Shown here piece after piece: positions 1 to 7,127 of a DNA stretch of 10,393 nt; within the stretch, counting starts at the first letter, position 1, and every line of letters starts with the position of its first letter. The position numbers and the translations under genes are program-made. The stretch comes from Planctomycetota bacterium (lineage in GTDB: Bacteria > Planctomycetota > SKW154), in contig JAOAAR010000039.1 of assembly GCA_026418755.1 (NCBI GenBank), forward strand, positions 1-10,393, written 5' to 3'. The notes below the pieces were generated by a model. It worked only from the letters and a program-made list of their open reading frames with translations. It had not been told where the DNA came from and searched no databases.

Positions 1-734
<734 letters not shown>

Positions 735-743
735 ATTTCCCAC

Positions 744-790
744 CTCTGACTGCCGCACAAGGCGGCACCCAGAGACTTCTTTTTAAGAAG
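744..790 (-). other. 16S leader stem-loops
   Basis: Two hairpins lie in the transcribed leader just before 16S. One has TGCCGC (751-756) pairing with GCGGCA (762-767) over a 5-nt loop, with outer arms CTCTG (744-748) and CAGAG (770-774). The other pairs CTTCTT (776-781) with AAGAAG (785-790) over a 3-nt loop. They may guide folding, processing or antitermination of pre-rRNA; no classical boxA was recognised. Confidence 0.5.
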
Positions 791-839
791 TTTCAGAAGC
801 CCTCTCAAACCACCTGCCTGTCAATGAACTCTTCGCATA

Positions 840-870
840 ATAATATTAATCATTTTTATCAACTTGTCAA
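840..870 (-). promoter_or_regulatory. rRNA operon promoter
   Basis: Minus strand shows a perfect -35 TTGACA (865-870), then an AT-rich -10 zone: AATATT at 17 nt spacing (842-847) or TATTAT at 19 nt (840-845). A GC-containing discriminator (GCGAAG) follows the second choice, as in many rRNA promoters. The region upstream (about 880-940) is rich in A and T tracts and could act as an UP element. The start would lie near 833, leaving a leader of about 100 nt before 16S. The exact -10 is uncertain. Confidence 0.7.
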
Positions 871-944
871 GTCTTTGAGACGATTTTGTTCATAAAATTT
901 TTCTCATTTTTTCTTTTGTCTTTAAGTTATGAAAAATCAATCTC

Positions 945-1862
945 TTACGACTCGCCCATCACCCATCGCGGATACAGTTCCAGCACAAAATACGCTACTT
1001 TTCCACCCCATATGAGCATCACAAATCCACCCAATGACAGAAATGGACCAAACGGAATTTCGTGATATTTCTTTCCGCTTATGAGAATCGGCAAACCCAC
1101 AACTGTTCCTACAAGACAGGCTATAACGAACGCTATTAGCACGAACTTGAACCCCAAAAATGCTCCTATCATTGCCAGGTATTTGACATCTCCGAACCCC
1201 ATTGCTTCGCGTTTGAAGATTTTTTTGCCTAGGATTGCTACTATCAATATCACGACCGCTCCTGTGGCTGCACCTATTATGGATGAAGAGAGTGCAATTA
1301 ATCGGGTGTCGAGCCAAGGGGAGAATCTGTTTTCGGCAAAGATGAGACGGAAAAGCGCTTTTACAGGTTCTGTATCTTGCTGAAGGTTAGGCAACAAGAA
1401 GGAGAGACCTACTCCTGCGAATATACCAGGGATGTCAATCACATCGGGGATTATTTTGTGGGCTGCGTCAATGAAAGAGCAGATTATAAGTGCAAGAGAG
1501 AATGCAGATGCGGAAAGGGCGAGGAAGAAAGAGGTCATATCGGGCGGTTTGTTTCCTGGCGGATGAAAATGGTATGCGCATATGAGGAAGCAGAAGGAGG
1601 AGAGAGCCTCAACCAGAAAATATCTGAACGAGATTGGTGCTTTACAGAAACGGCACTTAGCGCGCAGGAGAATGTAACTTACAAGGGGGATGTTGTCGAA
1701 CCAGAGAATCTTGTTTCCACAGAAAGGGCAAAAGGAGCGGGTGGGGTTGTTCACGGACATATTCCGGGGTAGACGGTAAATTGCCACATTGGCGAAGGAA
1801 CCCATTGCTGCTCCTACGGATATGAAAAATGCATAGTAGACAACCGAAACTAATTTCTCCAC
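945..1862 (-). CDS. pilD: Type IV prepilin peptidase (A24 family)
   Basis: Inner-membrane aspartic protease that cleaves, and often N-methylates, prepilin-like proteins of type IV pili, type II secretion or competence systems. Seen in the 305-residue product: an N-terminal membrane helix, the MGSFANVAIYRLP block, a zinc-type CxxC pair (C45/C48 and C70/C73) typical of the bifunctional form, catalytic aspartates D132 (IDAAHKIIPD) and D225 (GFGD), several hydrophobic helices and the EIPFGPFLSLG signature. Length is slightly above the usual 250-290. I chose a GTG start because AAGGA sits 8 nt upstream; the in-frame ATG at 1901 lies between the promoter's -35 and -10, so it would not be transcribed. 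No pilin genes are in the window. The name could equally be gspO or comC. Confidence 0.93.
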   Translation of the reverse strand: MEKLVSVVYYAFFISVGAAMGSFANVAIYRLPRNMSVNNPTRSFCPFCGNKILWFDNIPLVSYILLRAKCRFCKAPISFRYFLVEALSSFCFLICAYHFHPPGNKPPDMTSFFLALSASAFSLALIICSFIDAAHKIIPDVIDIPGIFAGVGLSFLLPNLQQDTEPVKALFRLIFAENRFSPWLDTRLIALSSSIIGAATGAVVILIVAILGKKIFKREAMGFGDVKYLAMIGAFLGFKFVLIAFVIACLVGTVVGLPILISGKKYHEIPFGPFLSLGGFVMLIWGGKVAYFVLELYPRWVMGES

Positions 1863-1870
1863 TATTTTTA

Positions 1871-1875
1871 TCCTT
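1871..1875 (-). promoter_or_regulatory. Ribosome binding site fixing the GTG start at 1862
   Basis: AAGGA on the minus strand, 8 nt before GTG. The upstream ATG at 1901 has no comparable site. Confidence 0.6.
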
Positions 1876-1891
1876 AGAGTGGTAAAAACAT

Positions 1892-1920
1892 AATATACCA
1901 TAGACTGGTGTGCGAATCAA
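1892..1920 (-). promoter_or_regulatory. Promoter of the prepilin peptidase gene
   Basis: TTGATT (1915-1920), 17-nt spacer, TATATT (1892-1897) on the minus strand: four and five matches to the sigma70 consensus. Start expected near 1885, giving a leader of about 23 nt to the GTG codon. Confidence 0.6.
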
Positions 1921-1985
1921 TGAGCAAAAGGGGATATGTGCGAACATACGACGATAGTAGCGGACAGATTCATCGTGGAAATAGT

Positions 1986-2014
1986 TTGACAGAATGGTTT
2001 GAATCCTGTATTAT
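1986..2014 (+). promoter_or_regulatory. Promoter of the MshEN-protein operon
   Basis: Perfect -35 TTGACA (1986-1991), 17-nt spacer, TATTAT -10 (2009-2014, one mismatch). Start near 2021, leader about 27 nt. It lies 65 bp from the divergent prepilin peptidase promoter. A small dyad TATGT-GCGA-ACATA (1935-1948) sits between the two. Confidence 0.75.
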
Positions 2015-2047
2015 TTATAAAGTGTAGCCTTTAAAAAGGAGAGAGAG

Positions 2048-3001
2048 ATGGCTTTGCCGCGCTCTGCGAGGCGAAGGTTGGGTACGCTTTTAGTCGCTGA
2101 GGGCGTGGTGAATGAAGAGCAGTTAAAATATGCTTTGGATGAACAGAAGAGGACGGGAAAGCCGTTAGGTATGGTTTTTGTCGAACTGGGATATATATCG
2201 GAGGAGAATCTTGCCAAGACATTAGCGGAGCAATTGCAAGTTCCGTTCATAGACCCGACGATTTACACGATAGACCAATCTTTGATGAAGACAGTGCCTG
2301 CTGACTTGATGCATCGTTACCAATTCGTCCCCTTGGACAGGTTTGGTAATGTGGTTACCATTGCTGCTGCGGGCATGCCTGACGAGAGGGTTGAGAGTTT
2401 TTTCAGAGATGTGTTAGGCTGTGAGGTGATGCTTTATATTTCGACATACACTGCGATGAGGAGTATGTTAAGCAAATACGCGCCGCTTTCGAAGGAGCAG
2501 GAGGTTGAGGTGAGCGAGAAGCGGAAGGGTGATGCGGAGCGGATATCCGAGCGGCTGAAGATGGAGAGTTCGGGCAAGTTACGGAAGGCGAGTGTGAGTG
2601 GAGAAGAGAGCGTTGGTGAAGTTTCGGTAGAAGAGGTTGATTCCAAAAAGGTGGAGGAGAAGGTTCCAGTTCCTATCCCTGTACCCGACCTGCCTGTTCC
2701 GCCTCCGCCGCCGCGAAAGGAGGTTTTTATTCCGCCACCACCTCCACCACCTTTGAAGGAGGTGAAAAAGCCACCTGTTCCTGTGCCTGAGCCCCTGGTA
2801 GCGCAGCCTCCTGTTGAGAAGGTCTCTTCTATGCCTCGTGCTCCGGAAGGGGTTGAAGAGACGAGAACTGAGGAGTTATCCATATCGGGCATAAGTAATG
2901 AAAACGATATTGACTGGCAGGGGCTGTTTGACGATATAGACAAGAAGGTGAGAGAGGAGGTCAAGAAGAAGCGGGAACGGCAAGACAGAGGAAAAGTCTG
3001 A
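2048..3001 (+). CDS. Stand-alone MshEN / GspE N-terminal domain protein with proline-rich tail
   Basis: Residues 8-145 match the MshEN (T2SSE_N) domain normally found at the front of PilB/GspE assembly ATPases. Two 24-residue motifs are visible, residues 10-33 (R10, L11, G12, G19, L26, L30, Q33) and 39-62 (L40, G41, G48, L55, L59, Q62), separated by five residues, which is the layout reported for c-di-GMP binding in MshE. The second motif has P39 where arginine is common. No Walker A/B ATPase follows. Instead there is a charged stretch (148-205), a proline-rich segment with runs of five and seven prolines (206-255), and a C-terminal acidic-then-basic helix (286-317). AAGGAG lies 6 nt before ATG. 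First gene of an apparent three-gene operon. Role inferred: cytoplasmic regulator or adaptor of a pilus or secretion machine; c-di-GMP binding is untested. Confidence 0.85.
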   Translation: MALPRSARRRLGTLLVAEGVVNEEQLKYALDEQKRTGKPLGMVFVELGYISEENLAKTLAEQLQVPFIDPTIYTIDQSLMKTVPADLMHRYQFVPLDRFGNVVTIAAAGMPDERVESFFRDVLGCEVMLYISTYTAMRSMLSKYAPLSKEQEVEVSEKRKGDAERISERLKMESSGKLRKASVSGEESVGEVSVEEVDSKKVEEKVPVPIPVPDLPVPPPPPRKEVFIPPPPPPPLKEVKKPPVPVPEPLVAQPPVEKVSSMPRAPEGVEETRTEELSISGISNENDIDWQGLFDDIDKKVREEVKKKRERQDRGKV

Positions 3002-3002
3002 T

Positions 3003-3503
3003 ATGGGAGAATCTTTTCAGGAGCGGTTTAATCGGAAATACAAGGAGCGGGCGGAGCGCACGAAGGTCGAATATGCGCAACGAAACAGGTTATTTGATGT
3101 TTACAATGAGATGGTTCATTCGTTGTTCGACTTAATTGAGCGCAAGGTGGAAGGCACGCCGATAACCGTGGAGCGAAGTCCGGTTCAGATTGAGCGGCGT
3201 CTCTCCATATTTGAGAGTAAGAAAGAGGAGTTGCCTGCTCTTAAATTGAAACTCCAGGAGTATGAAATTTCGTTGATTCCGGAGGGAATCAACTACCAGA
3301 CAGGGGCTGCTTCTCTTCGGCTTGAACACAACAACCCCCGCGAACAACCTCAGACCCTTTATCTTCACCTACGCGTTATCAATGAGAGCGAAGACAATCC
3401 TGAAGGGGAGATGGTTTGGATGATTAAAATAGGGTTCAGAAACTTTTCCGTTCTTTCGGAAGAGATTTTGGAGAAACTCATCGAGAGCATTTTTCTTTCT
3501 TGA
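3003..3503 (+). CDS. Hypothetical protein, second gene of MshEN operon
   Basis: I do not recognise this 166-residue protein. It has no signal peptide or membrane segment, so it is probably cytoplasmic. Residues 1-55 are very charged and likely helical; residues 58-75 hold ITVERSPVQIERRLSIFES; residues 80-150 look beta-rich (alternating hydrophobic stretches such as LYLHLRVIN and VWMIKIGF), and a short C-terminal helix follows. GAGGA sits 10 nt before the ATG, which begins one base after the preceding stop, so translational coupling with the MshEN gene is likely. The downstream aminotransferase begins 16 nt after its stop. Operon position suggests it could partner the MshEN protein, but that is inference only. 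Confidence 0.8.
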   Translation: MGESFQERFNRKYKERAERTKVEYAQRNRLFDVYNEMVHSLFDLIERKVEGTPITVERSPVQIERRLSIFESKKEELPALKLKLQEYEISLIPEGINYQTGAASLRLEHNNPREQPQTLYLHLRVINESEDNPEGEMVWMIKIGFRNFSVLSEEILEKLIESIFLS

Positions 3504-3519
3504 ATTAAGGAGAGGAGTT

Positions 3520-4704
3520 TTGCCTATTTCGTCGCGGATAAAGGATGCGATGCAGAATGCTTCGTGGATAAGGAGGATGTTTGAGGAAGGGGAGCGTTTA
3601 AAGAAGGAGGTAGGGGCGGAGAATGTATTTGACTTGAGCATTGGAAATCCGCTTCTTGAGCCGCCTGAGGGGTTGCGCAAAAAGATGTTTGACCTTTTAA
3701 GGAATCCTGAGCCGAGGATGCATGCGTATATGCCGAATGCGGGCTACCCGTTTGTCCGTCAGAAGGTGGCTGAATTTTACACAAAAGAGACGGGTATTCA
3801 GTTTGCTGCTGAGCATATCGTGATGACATGTGGTGCTGCAGGCGGTTTGAATGTTGTTTTAAAGACTTTACTTGAACCTGGCGATGAGGTGCTTATTTTT
3901 GCTCCATATTTTCCGGAGTATCTTTTCTATGTGGATAATCACGGCGGGAAGGCGGTAGTGGTAAAAACGAACGAGGATTTTTCGTTGAACATTGTGCGCG
4001 TGGAAGAGGCTTTAAGCGACAAGACGAAGGTGGTTATAGTGAATTCTCCGAACAACCCAACGGGAGTTCTTTACGGGCATTATCATATGCAGGCGCTCGC
4101 AGAGGTTTTGAATGAGCATCAAAGGAAGACTGATAAGGTTGTCTATTTAGTGAACGATGCCGCTTACAGAAAGATTGTCTATGATGGTAGAAGGTCTACT
4201 TACGCTTTCTCGTTTTACAAGAATTCCATTGAGGTTACATCTCATTCGAAGGATTTGGGGCTGGCAGGAGAGCGAATCGGGCATATTGCAGTTTCGCCGC
4301 AAGCCTGTGATGTGGAGGCGCTTATAAATGGCTTCACTTTTTGCAACAGGACTCTGGGGTTTGTTAATGCTCCTGCGTTGATGCAGCGCGCTGTTGCTGA
4401 TTTTCAATTCGTTTCAATTGATGTGCAGGAGTATCAGAAAAGGCGGGATTTACTGTTCGAGGCGCTCTGCGAGATGGGGTATCAGATGGTCAAGCCCGAA
4501 GGTGCTTTTTATCTTTTCCCTGCGACTCCGGAAGAAGACGATGTTGCTTTTGTCAGGAAACTCCAGAAGAAGAGGGTCTTGGTTACGCCTGGGATAGGTT
4601 TTGGGACGCCATCTCATTTCCGCATCTCATACGCTGTTCCTATGCAGGTTCTTGAAAGGGCGATTTCTGTTTTTGACGAGGTGGCGCGCGAATACGGTTT
4701 ATAA
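3520..4704 (+). CDS. Class I/II PLP-dependent aminotransferase
   Basis: Fold-type I aminotransferase of the aspartate aminotransferase superfamily, transferring an amino group to a 2-oxo acid with pyridoxal phosphate. Seen in 394 residues (normal length): LSIGNP near the N terminus, Y75 region (NAGYP), SPNNPTG (176-182, cofactor/substrate asparagine), D213 and Y216 (NDAAY), Schiff-base lysine K244 in SHSKDLGLAGERIG, R252, and the carboxylate-binding arginine R368 in FRIS. All catalytic positions are intact. The start is TTG, preceded by AAGGAG 7 nt upstream; no ATG in this frame fits better. Last gene of the operon starting at 2048. Substrate cannot be fixed by eye: aspartate, aromatic or other amino acids are possible. 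Confidence 0.93.
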   Translation: MPISSRIKDAMQNASWIRRMFEEGERLKKEVGAENVFDLSIGNPLLEPPEGLRKKMFDLLRNPEPRMHAYMPNAGYPFVRQKVAEFYTKETGIQFAAEHIVMTCGAAGGLNVVLKTLLEPGDEVLIFAPYFPEYLFYVDNHGGKAVVVKTNEDFSLNIVRVEEALSDKTKVVIVNSPNNPTGVLYGHYHMQALAEVLNEHQRKTDKVVYLVNDAAYRKIVYDGRRSTYAFSFYKNSIEVTSHSKDLGLAGERIGHIAVSPQACDVEALINGFTFCNRTLGFVNAPALMQRAVADFQFVSIDVQEYQKRRDLLFEALCEMGYQMVKPEGAFYLFPATPEEDDVAFVRKLQKKRVLVTPGIGFGTPSHFRISYAVPMQVLERAISVFDEVAREYGL

Positions 4705-4756
4705 GCAGAGTCTACCTGAAGTTCAGAAGTGATATACTGTCTGATTCTAGGGTTCA

Positions 4757-4855
4757 ATGTTTTTTGGTTTTCTGGCTGTCATAGCAAGAATTATGCGGAA
4801 AATCTTCCAAGTGTTTGTTTCTCTATCTCGGGGATATTTAGAAGAATTCTTGTGA
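4757..4855 (+). CDS. Possible 32-residue small ORF upstream of the thioredoxin-fold gene
   Basis: ATG preceded by AGGG 4 nt upstream opens a 32-codon frame with a hydrophobic start (MFFGFLAVIARIM), basic and aromatic middle and EEFL end, closed by TGA. An extended -10-like TGATATACT at 4730-4738 lies just upstream, without a convincing -35. It may be a real membrane-active small peptide, a leader, or chance. No homologue is known to me. Confidence 0.15.
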   Translation: MFFGFLAVIARIMRKIFQVFVSLSRGYLEEFL

Positions 4856-4862
4856 AACAATG

Positions 4863-4893
4863 ATGACATTACCACGAGAATATTGGTAATAAT
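4863..4893 (+). promoter_or_regulatory. Probable promoter of the thioredoxin-fold gene
   Basis: ATGACA (4863-4868, five of six) with AATAAT (4888-4893, five of six) at a long 19-nt spacing, or TAATAA at 18. The implied start near 4900 gives a leader of about 22 nt, like the other promoters here. Spacing is not ideal. Confidence 0.35.
4868..4890. repeat. Perfect dyad over the promoter, possible operator
   Basis: ATTACCA (4868-4874) and TGGTAAT (4884-4890) are perfect 7-bp inverted arms around 9 nt. They span the promoter spacer and touch both core elements, where a repressor operator would sit. The protein binding it is unknown. A separate 10-bp palindrome AAGAATTCTT is at 4842-4851. Confidence 0.4.
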
Positions 4894-4921
4894 AAGGGAG
4901 ATGTTTGCTGTAGGAGAGTGT

Positions 4922-5845
4922 ATGATGCGGCTGCTGCTTTTATTGCTTCTTCTTATTCTTTCAGTTGTGCTTTTTGCAGATGATGGGTTTGTTGCTGGTG
5001 CGGATAAGAATCTGAACTGGGAGAATCTCGACAAGAAGACATCTCAGCCTTCTCACGAGGAGATGAATAAGGCGATAGATAAAGCAAGGGCGAAGTATAG
5101 ACCTGTTCTTCTTTATTTCTACAGCAAAGGGAACGAATCGTTCTGTCGCGAGGTAGAAGAGAACTGGTTCAAGAAGGGGCAAGTGAAGACATGGGCGGCG
5201 AAGTTTGTATGCATAAAATTGGATTCTTCGGACAAAGAGACGGAGGAGTTGAGAAAGAACCTGAAGGTTGATGAAGGTGCAGCGATGCTTCTTTTCCTTG
5301 ACTGCCGTCTTGGCGAACTTTTGCGGATAGACACGGAGAAAGGGTTCGGAGATTCGGTTGAGAGGCTGGTTGATAAGATGAAAGATGCTATTAAAAAGAA
5401 CGAGGAGTTGGCGAAGAAACTGAAGGAAGTGGATGCGGTTGCGAATGCGTGTGAGAATGCTTTGAAGCAGAAGAAGATGCGTGAGTATGTCCAATATCTT
5501 GAGATGCTTGCCGGGTTAAAGGCGAAGTTGGGAATCGAAGACTCGAGGATTGATGAGGCGGCAAAGAAGATAGGTGAGATGGAGAGTGCTGCCAGAGGGT
5601 TGCTCTCGGAGGCTGAACGGTTAATCAGTGAAGCGGAGCAGTCTTTCAGGGCGCATGGTACGCGGGGGTTCCGGCAGGACCTTGTGAATCAAGCACAGCA
5701 GAAACTGAACGAGGTCTCTTCCAAATACCCGCTCTCTTCTCTTTCTAAAGAGATTGCGGATGTTATGTATCGTTTGACAAACCTCGTTGCTGAATACAAT
5801 CGTCAGAAACAGGAAGAGGAGAATCAGAAGAAGAACAATCCTTAA
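4922..5845 (+). CDS. Secreted thioredoxin-fold protein lacking the CxxC motif, with helical C-terminal region
   Basis: Product of 307 residues. Residues 1-19 form a signal peptide (MMR, a run of leucines, LFA before DD), so the protein is probably periplasmic. Residues 44-157 look like a thioredoxin-like domain of the Thioredoxin_7 kind: VLLYFYS strand, helix from the active-site position, FVCIKLD strand and MLLFLD-xxGELLR hairpin. The CxxC site reads ESFC, so only C75 remains and the nucleophilic cysteine is replaced by E72; the cis-proline position appears to be alanine (EGAAM). Redox activity is thus unlikely. Residues 158-307 are long charged helices, probably coiled coil, ending in Q/E/K/N-rich tail. 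AGGAG lies 5 nt before the chosen ATG and 8 nt before the next ATG (4925); both give a complete signal peptide. A longer TTG start at 4883 would spoil it. Confidence 0.78.
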   Translation: MMRLLLLLLLLILSVVLFADDGFVAGADKNLNWENLDKKTSQPSHEEMNKAIDKARAKYRPVLLYFYSKGNESFCREVEENWFKKGQVKTWAAKFVCIKLDSSDKETEELRKNLKVDEGAAMLLFLDCRLGELLRIDTEKGFGDSVERLVDKMKDAIKKNEELAKKLKEVDAVANACENALKQKKMREYVQYLEMLAGLKAKLGIEDSRIDEAAKKIGEMESAARGLLSEAERLISEAEQSFRAHGTRGFRQDLVNQAQQKLNEVSSKYPLSSLSKEIADVMYRLTNLVAEYNRQKQEEENQKKNNP

Positions 5846-5846
5846 A

Positions 5847-7040
5847 TCACCGTTTGAGAAGAGATGAGATGAAGCCGCTTATATCGGGGTCAACCACTTT
5901 TGACACATAGCGCGCTTTGAGGCTTGTTTTGTATCCTGTGATGCTTCCATCACTCCTTATAAGGAACGGCTCAACGCTCATCTGTCGTTCTGTCAATTCG
6001 AGATTGGGTGGAGTTTGCGGCATTGTAATTTCTCCTGGCACATCGCTGTATGAGAGTCGTTCTTCTTCATAATCCACTATTATCGCCCTTGTCTGTCCCC
6101 AGAATAAGATGTTCAACCCATCCTTTGTGTGAACGGAGTCTAATTTTCTCCCGCCACCTGAGACAGATAACTTCTGGCGAAGAACAACTTCACCGCTTAT
6201 GTCCACAGGAGATTCCACTTCGTAGCGAACTTTGATGACTCCTGTTTCCTTCTCTCTTATCGTCTCTTTTGAGAGGAAATCTTCTTTCTGAAGGAACGAT
6301 TCTGCAGATTCTTCGGCGCCGTCTCCCGCGAATGTTGCTTCATAGAGAGTTCTCTTTCTTCCCTCTTCTTCGGTCTCTTTGATGACTCTGCGGCTGAAGT
6401 TGACTCTATCTGCTATGTCGCACTCGAACTCCTCCAGAACATAGTCGAAATCTGCGAATTCTCCTTTGTTATCGACCACGATTGAACGCTTGCTGAAGCG
6501 CATTCTCGGACCTGTTGGGGGAATGAACAAAAGAGCGGCAAGGTAGGGGTCAGACCCTTTGCGTACTCTGATTTTTCCAAAGACTCGTTTTGAGAATCTG
6601 CCCATTTCGTTGAATCTGTATTCAGTTTTCACATTGCTTGAGAGAACATCACCGTTTGAGTCGAAAATGGTACCGAAGACTGTGAACGACACGGATGCTT
6701 TTGAGCGCCAGTCTGAACCTTTTTCGCTTGCAAACTCTAGAGATTCGAATTCTGGTCCTTCATCCAAAACAGCGTTTTTCAGTGAGTCGACTGGCACTCC
6801 GTCTGAATACAGGTAGATGTTAAGAGGTGCACTGCGAAGCGCGCTCGTAAGCGCATCTCTTTTCTGCTTCATTGTCTGACTATCCTGTGCCCTCAAATAA
6901 GCCTTGCACTTCCAAAGGAGTTTTTCTCCTTCTCTTCTTCCCTCTTTATCTCTTAAGACATCCCAAGACGGTATCACATCCGCTTCTTCCAGTTCTACTG
7001 CTCGTCCACTATCTCCTACCTTTAAAACCAATCTCTCCAT
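5847..7040 (-). CDS. Hypothetical protein, 397 residues, beta-rich
   Basis: Not recognised. There is no signal peptide or transmembrane helix. The N-terminal part (about residues 1-75) has a short beta start (ERLVLKVGDSGRAVELE), then a helical KQKRDALTSALR segment. Residues 75-175 look like beta strands (NIYLYSDGVPVDSL, KASVSFTVFGTIFDSNG, KTEYRFNEMGRF). The rest alternates charged strands and turns (VKTRYEVESPVDISGEVVLRQK-like pattern, TRAIIVDYEEERLSYSD). Such repeated beta sheets occur in phage-tail or virion-like proteins, but I cannot assign it. ATG was chosen because AGGAG lies 8 nt upstream; a TTG six bases earlier is too close to that site. Its stop faces the stop of the thioredoxin-fold gene with one base between. 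Probably cotranscribed with the gene ending at 7128, 87 nt upstream. Confidence 0.8.
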   Translation of the reverse strand: MERLVLKVGDSGRAVELEEADVIPSWDVLRDKEGRREGEKLLWKCKAYLRAQDSQTMKQKRDALTSALRSAPLNIYLYSDGVPVDSLKNAVLDEGPEFESLEFASEKGSDWRSKASVSFTVFGTIFDSNGDVLSSNVKTEYRFNEMGRFSKRVFGKIRVRKGSDPYLAALLFIPPTGPRMRFSKRSIVVDNKGEFADFDYVLEEFECDIADRVNFSRRVIKETEEEGRKRTLYEATFAGDGAEESAESFLQKEDFLSKETIREKETGVIKVRYEVESPVDISGEVVLRQKLSVSGGGRKLDSVHTKDGLNILFWGQTRAIIVDYEEERLSYSDVPGEITMPQTPPNLELTERQMSVEPFLIRSDGSITGYKTSLKARYVSKVVDPDISGFISSLLKR

Positions 7041-7090
7041 CTCCAAAACTCCTATTGCTTCTTAGAATACTCACTGAATTTTGTCTGTAA

Positions 7091-7114
7091 CCTGACTGGT
7101 TTTTGTTTGTCAGG
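7091..7114. repeat. Stem-loop between the two unrecognised minus-strand genes
   Basis: CCTGAC (7091-7096) and GTCAGG (7109-7114) form a perfect 6-bp stem with a 12-nt loop, starting 14 nt past the upstream gene's stop. There is no U-run after it on the minus strand, so it is not a standard terminator; it could be a processing or stability element, allowing unequal expression of the two genes. Confidence 0.3.
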
Positions 7115-7127
7115 ATGGGTTTTACTG

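Noticed and set aside
937..1772. Alternative frames on both strands over the prepilin peptidase gene
   Set aside because: They overlap a gene with all family motifs and have no recognisable content.
1863..1901. Longer prepilin peptidase start at the ATG at 1901
   Set aside because: The ATG lies in the spacer of the promoter, upstream of the expected transcript start, and has no ribosome binding site.
2434..2964. Minus-strand frame rich in glycine runs
   Set aside because: It is the reverse complement of the proline-rich part of the MshEN protein; no ribosome site, and the plus-strand gene is clear.
4739..4748. Ten-base GTCTGATTCT repeated at 8736-8745
   Set aside because: Ten-base matches are expected by chance many times in 10 kb.
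7091..7114. Rho-independent terminator between the two unrecognised genes
   Set aside because: The hairpin is real but no U-run follows on either strand.
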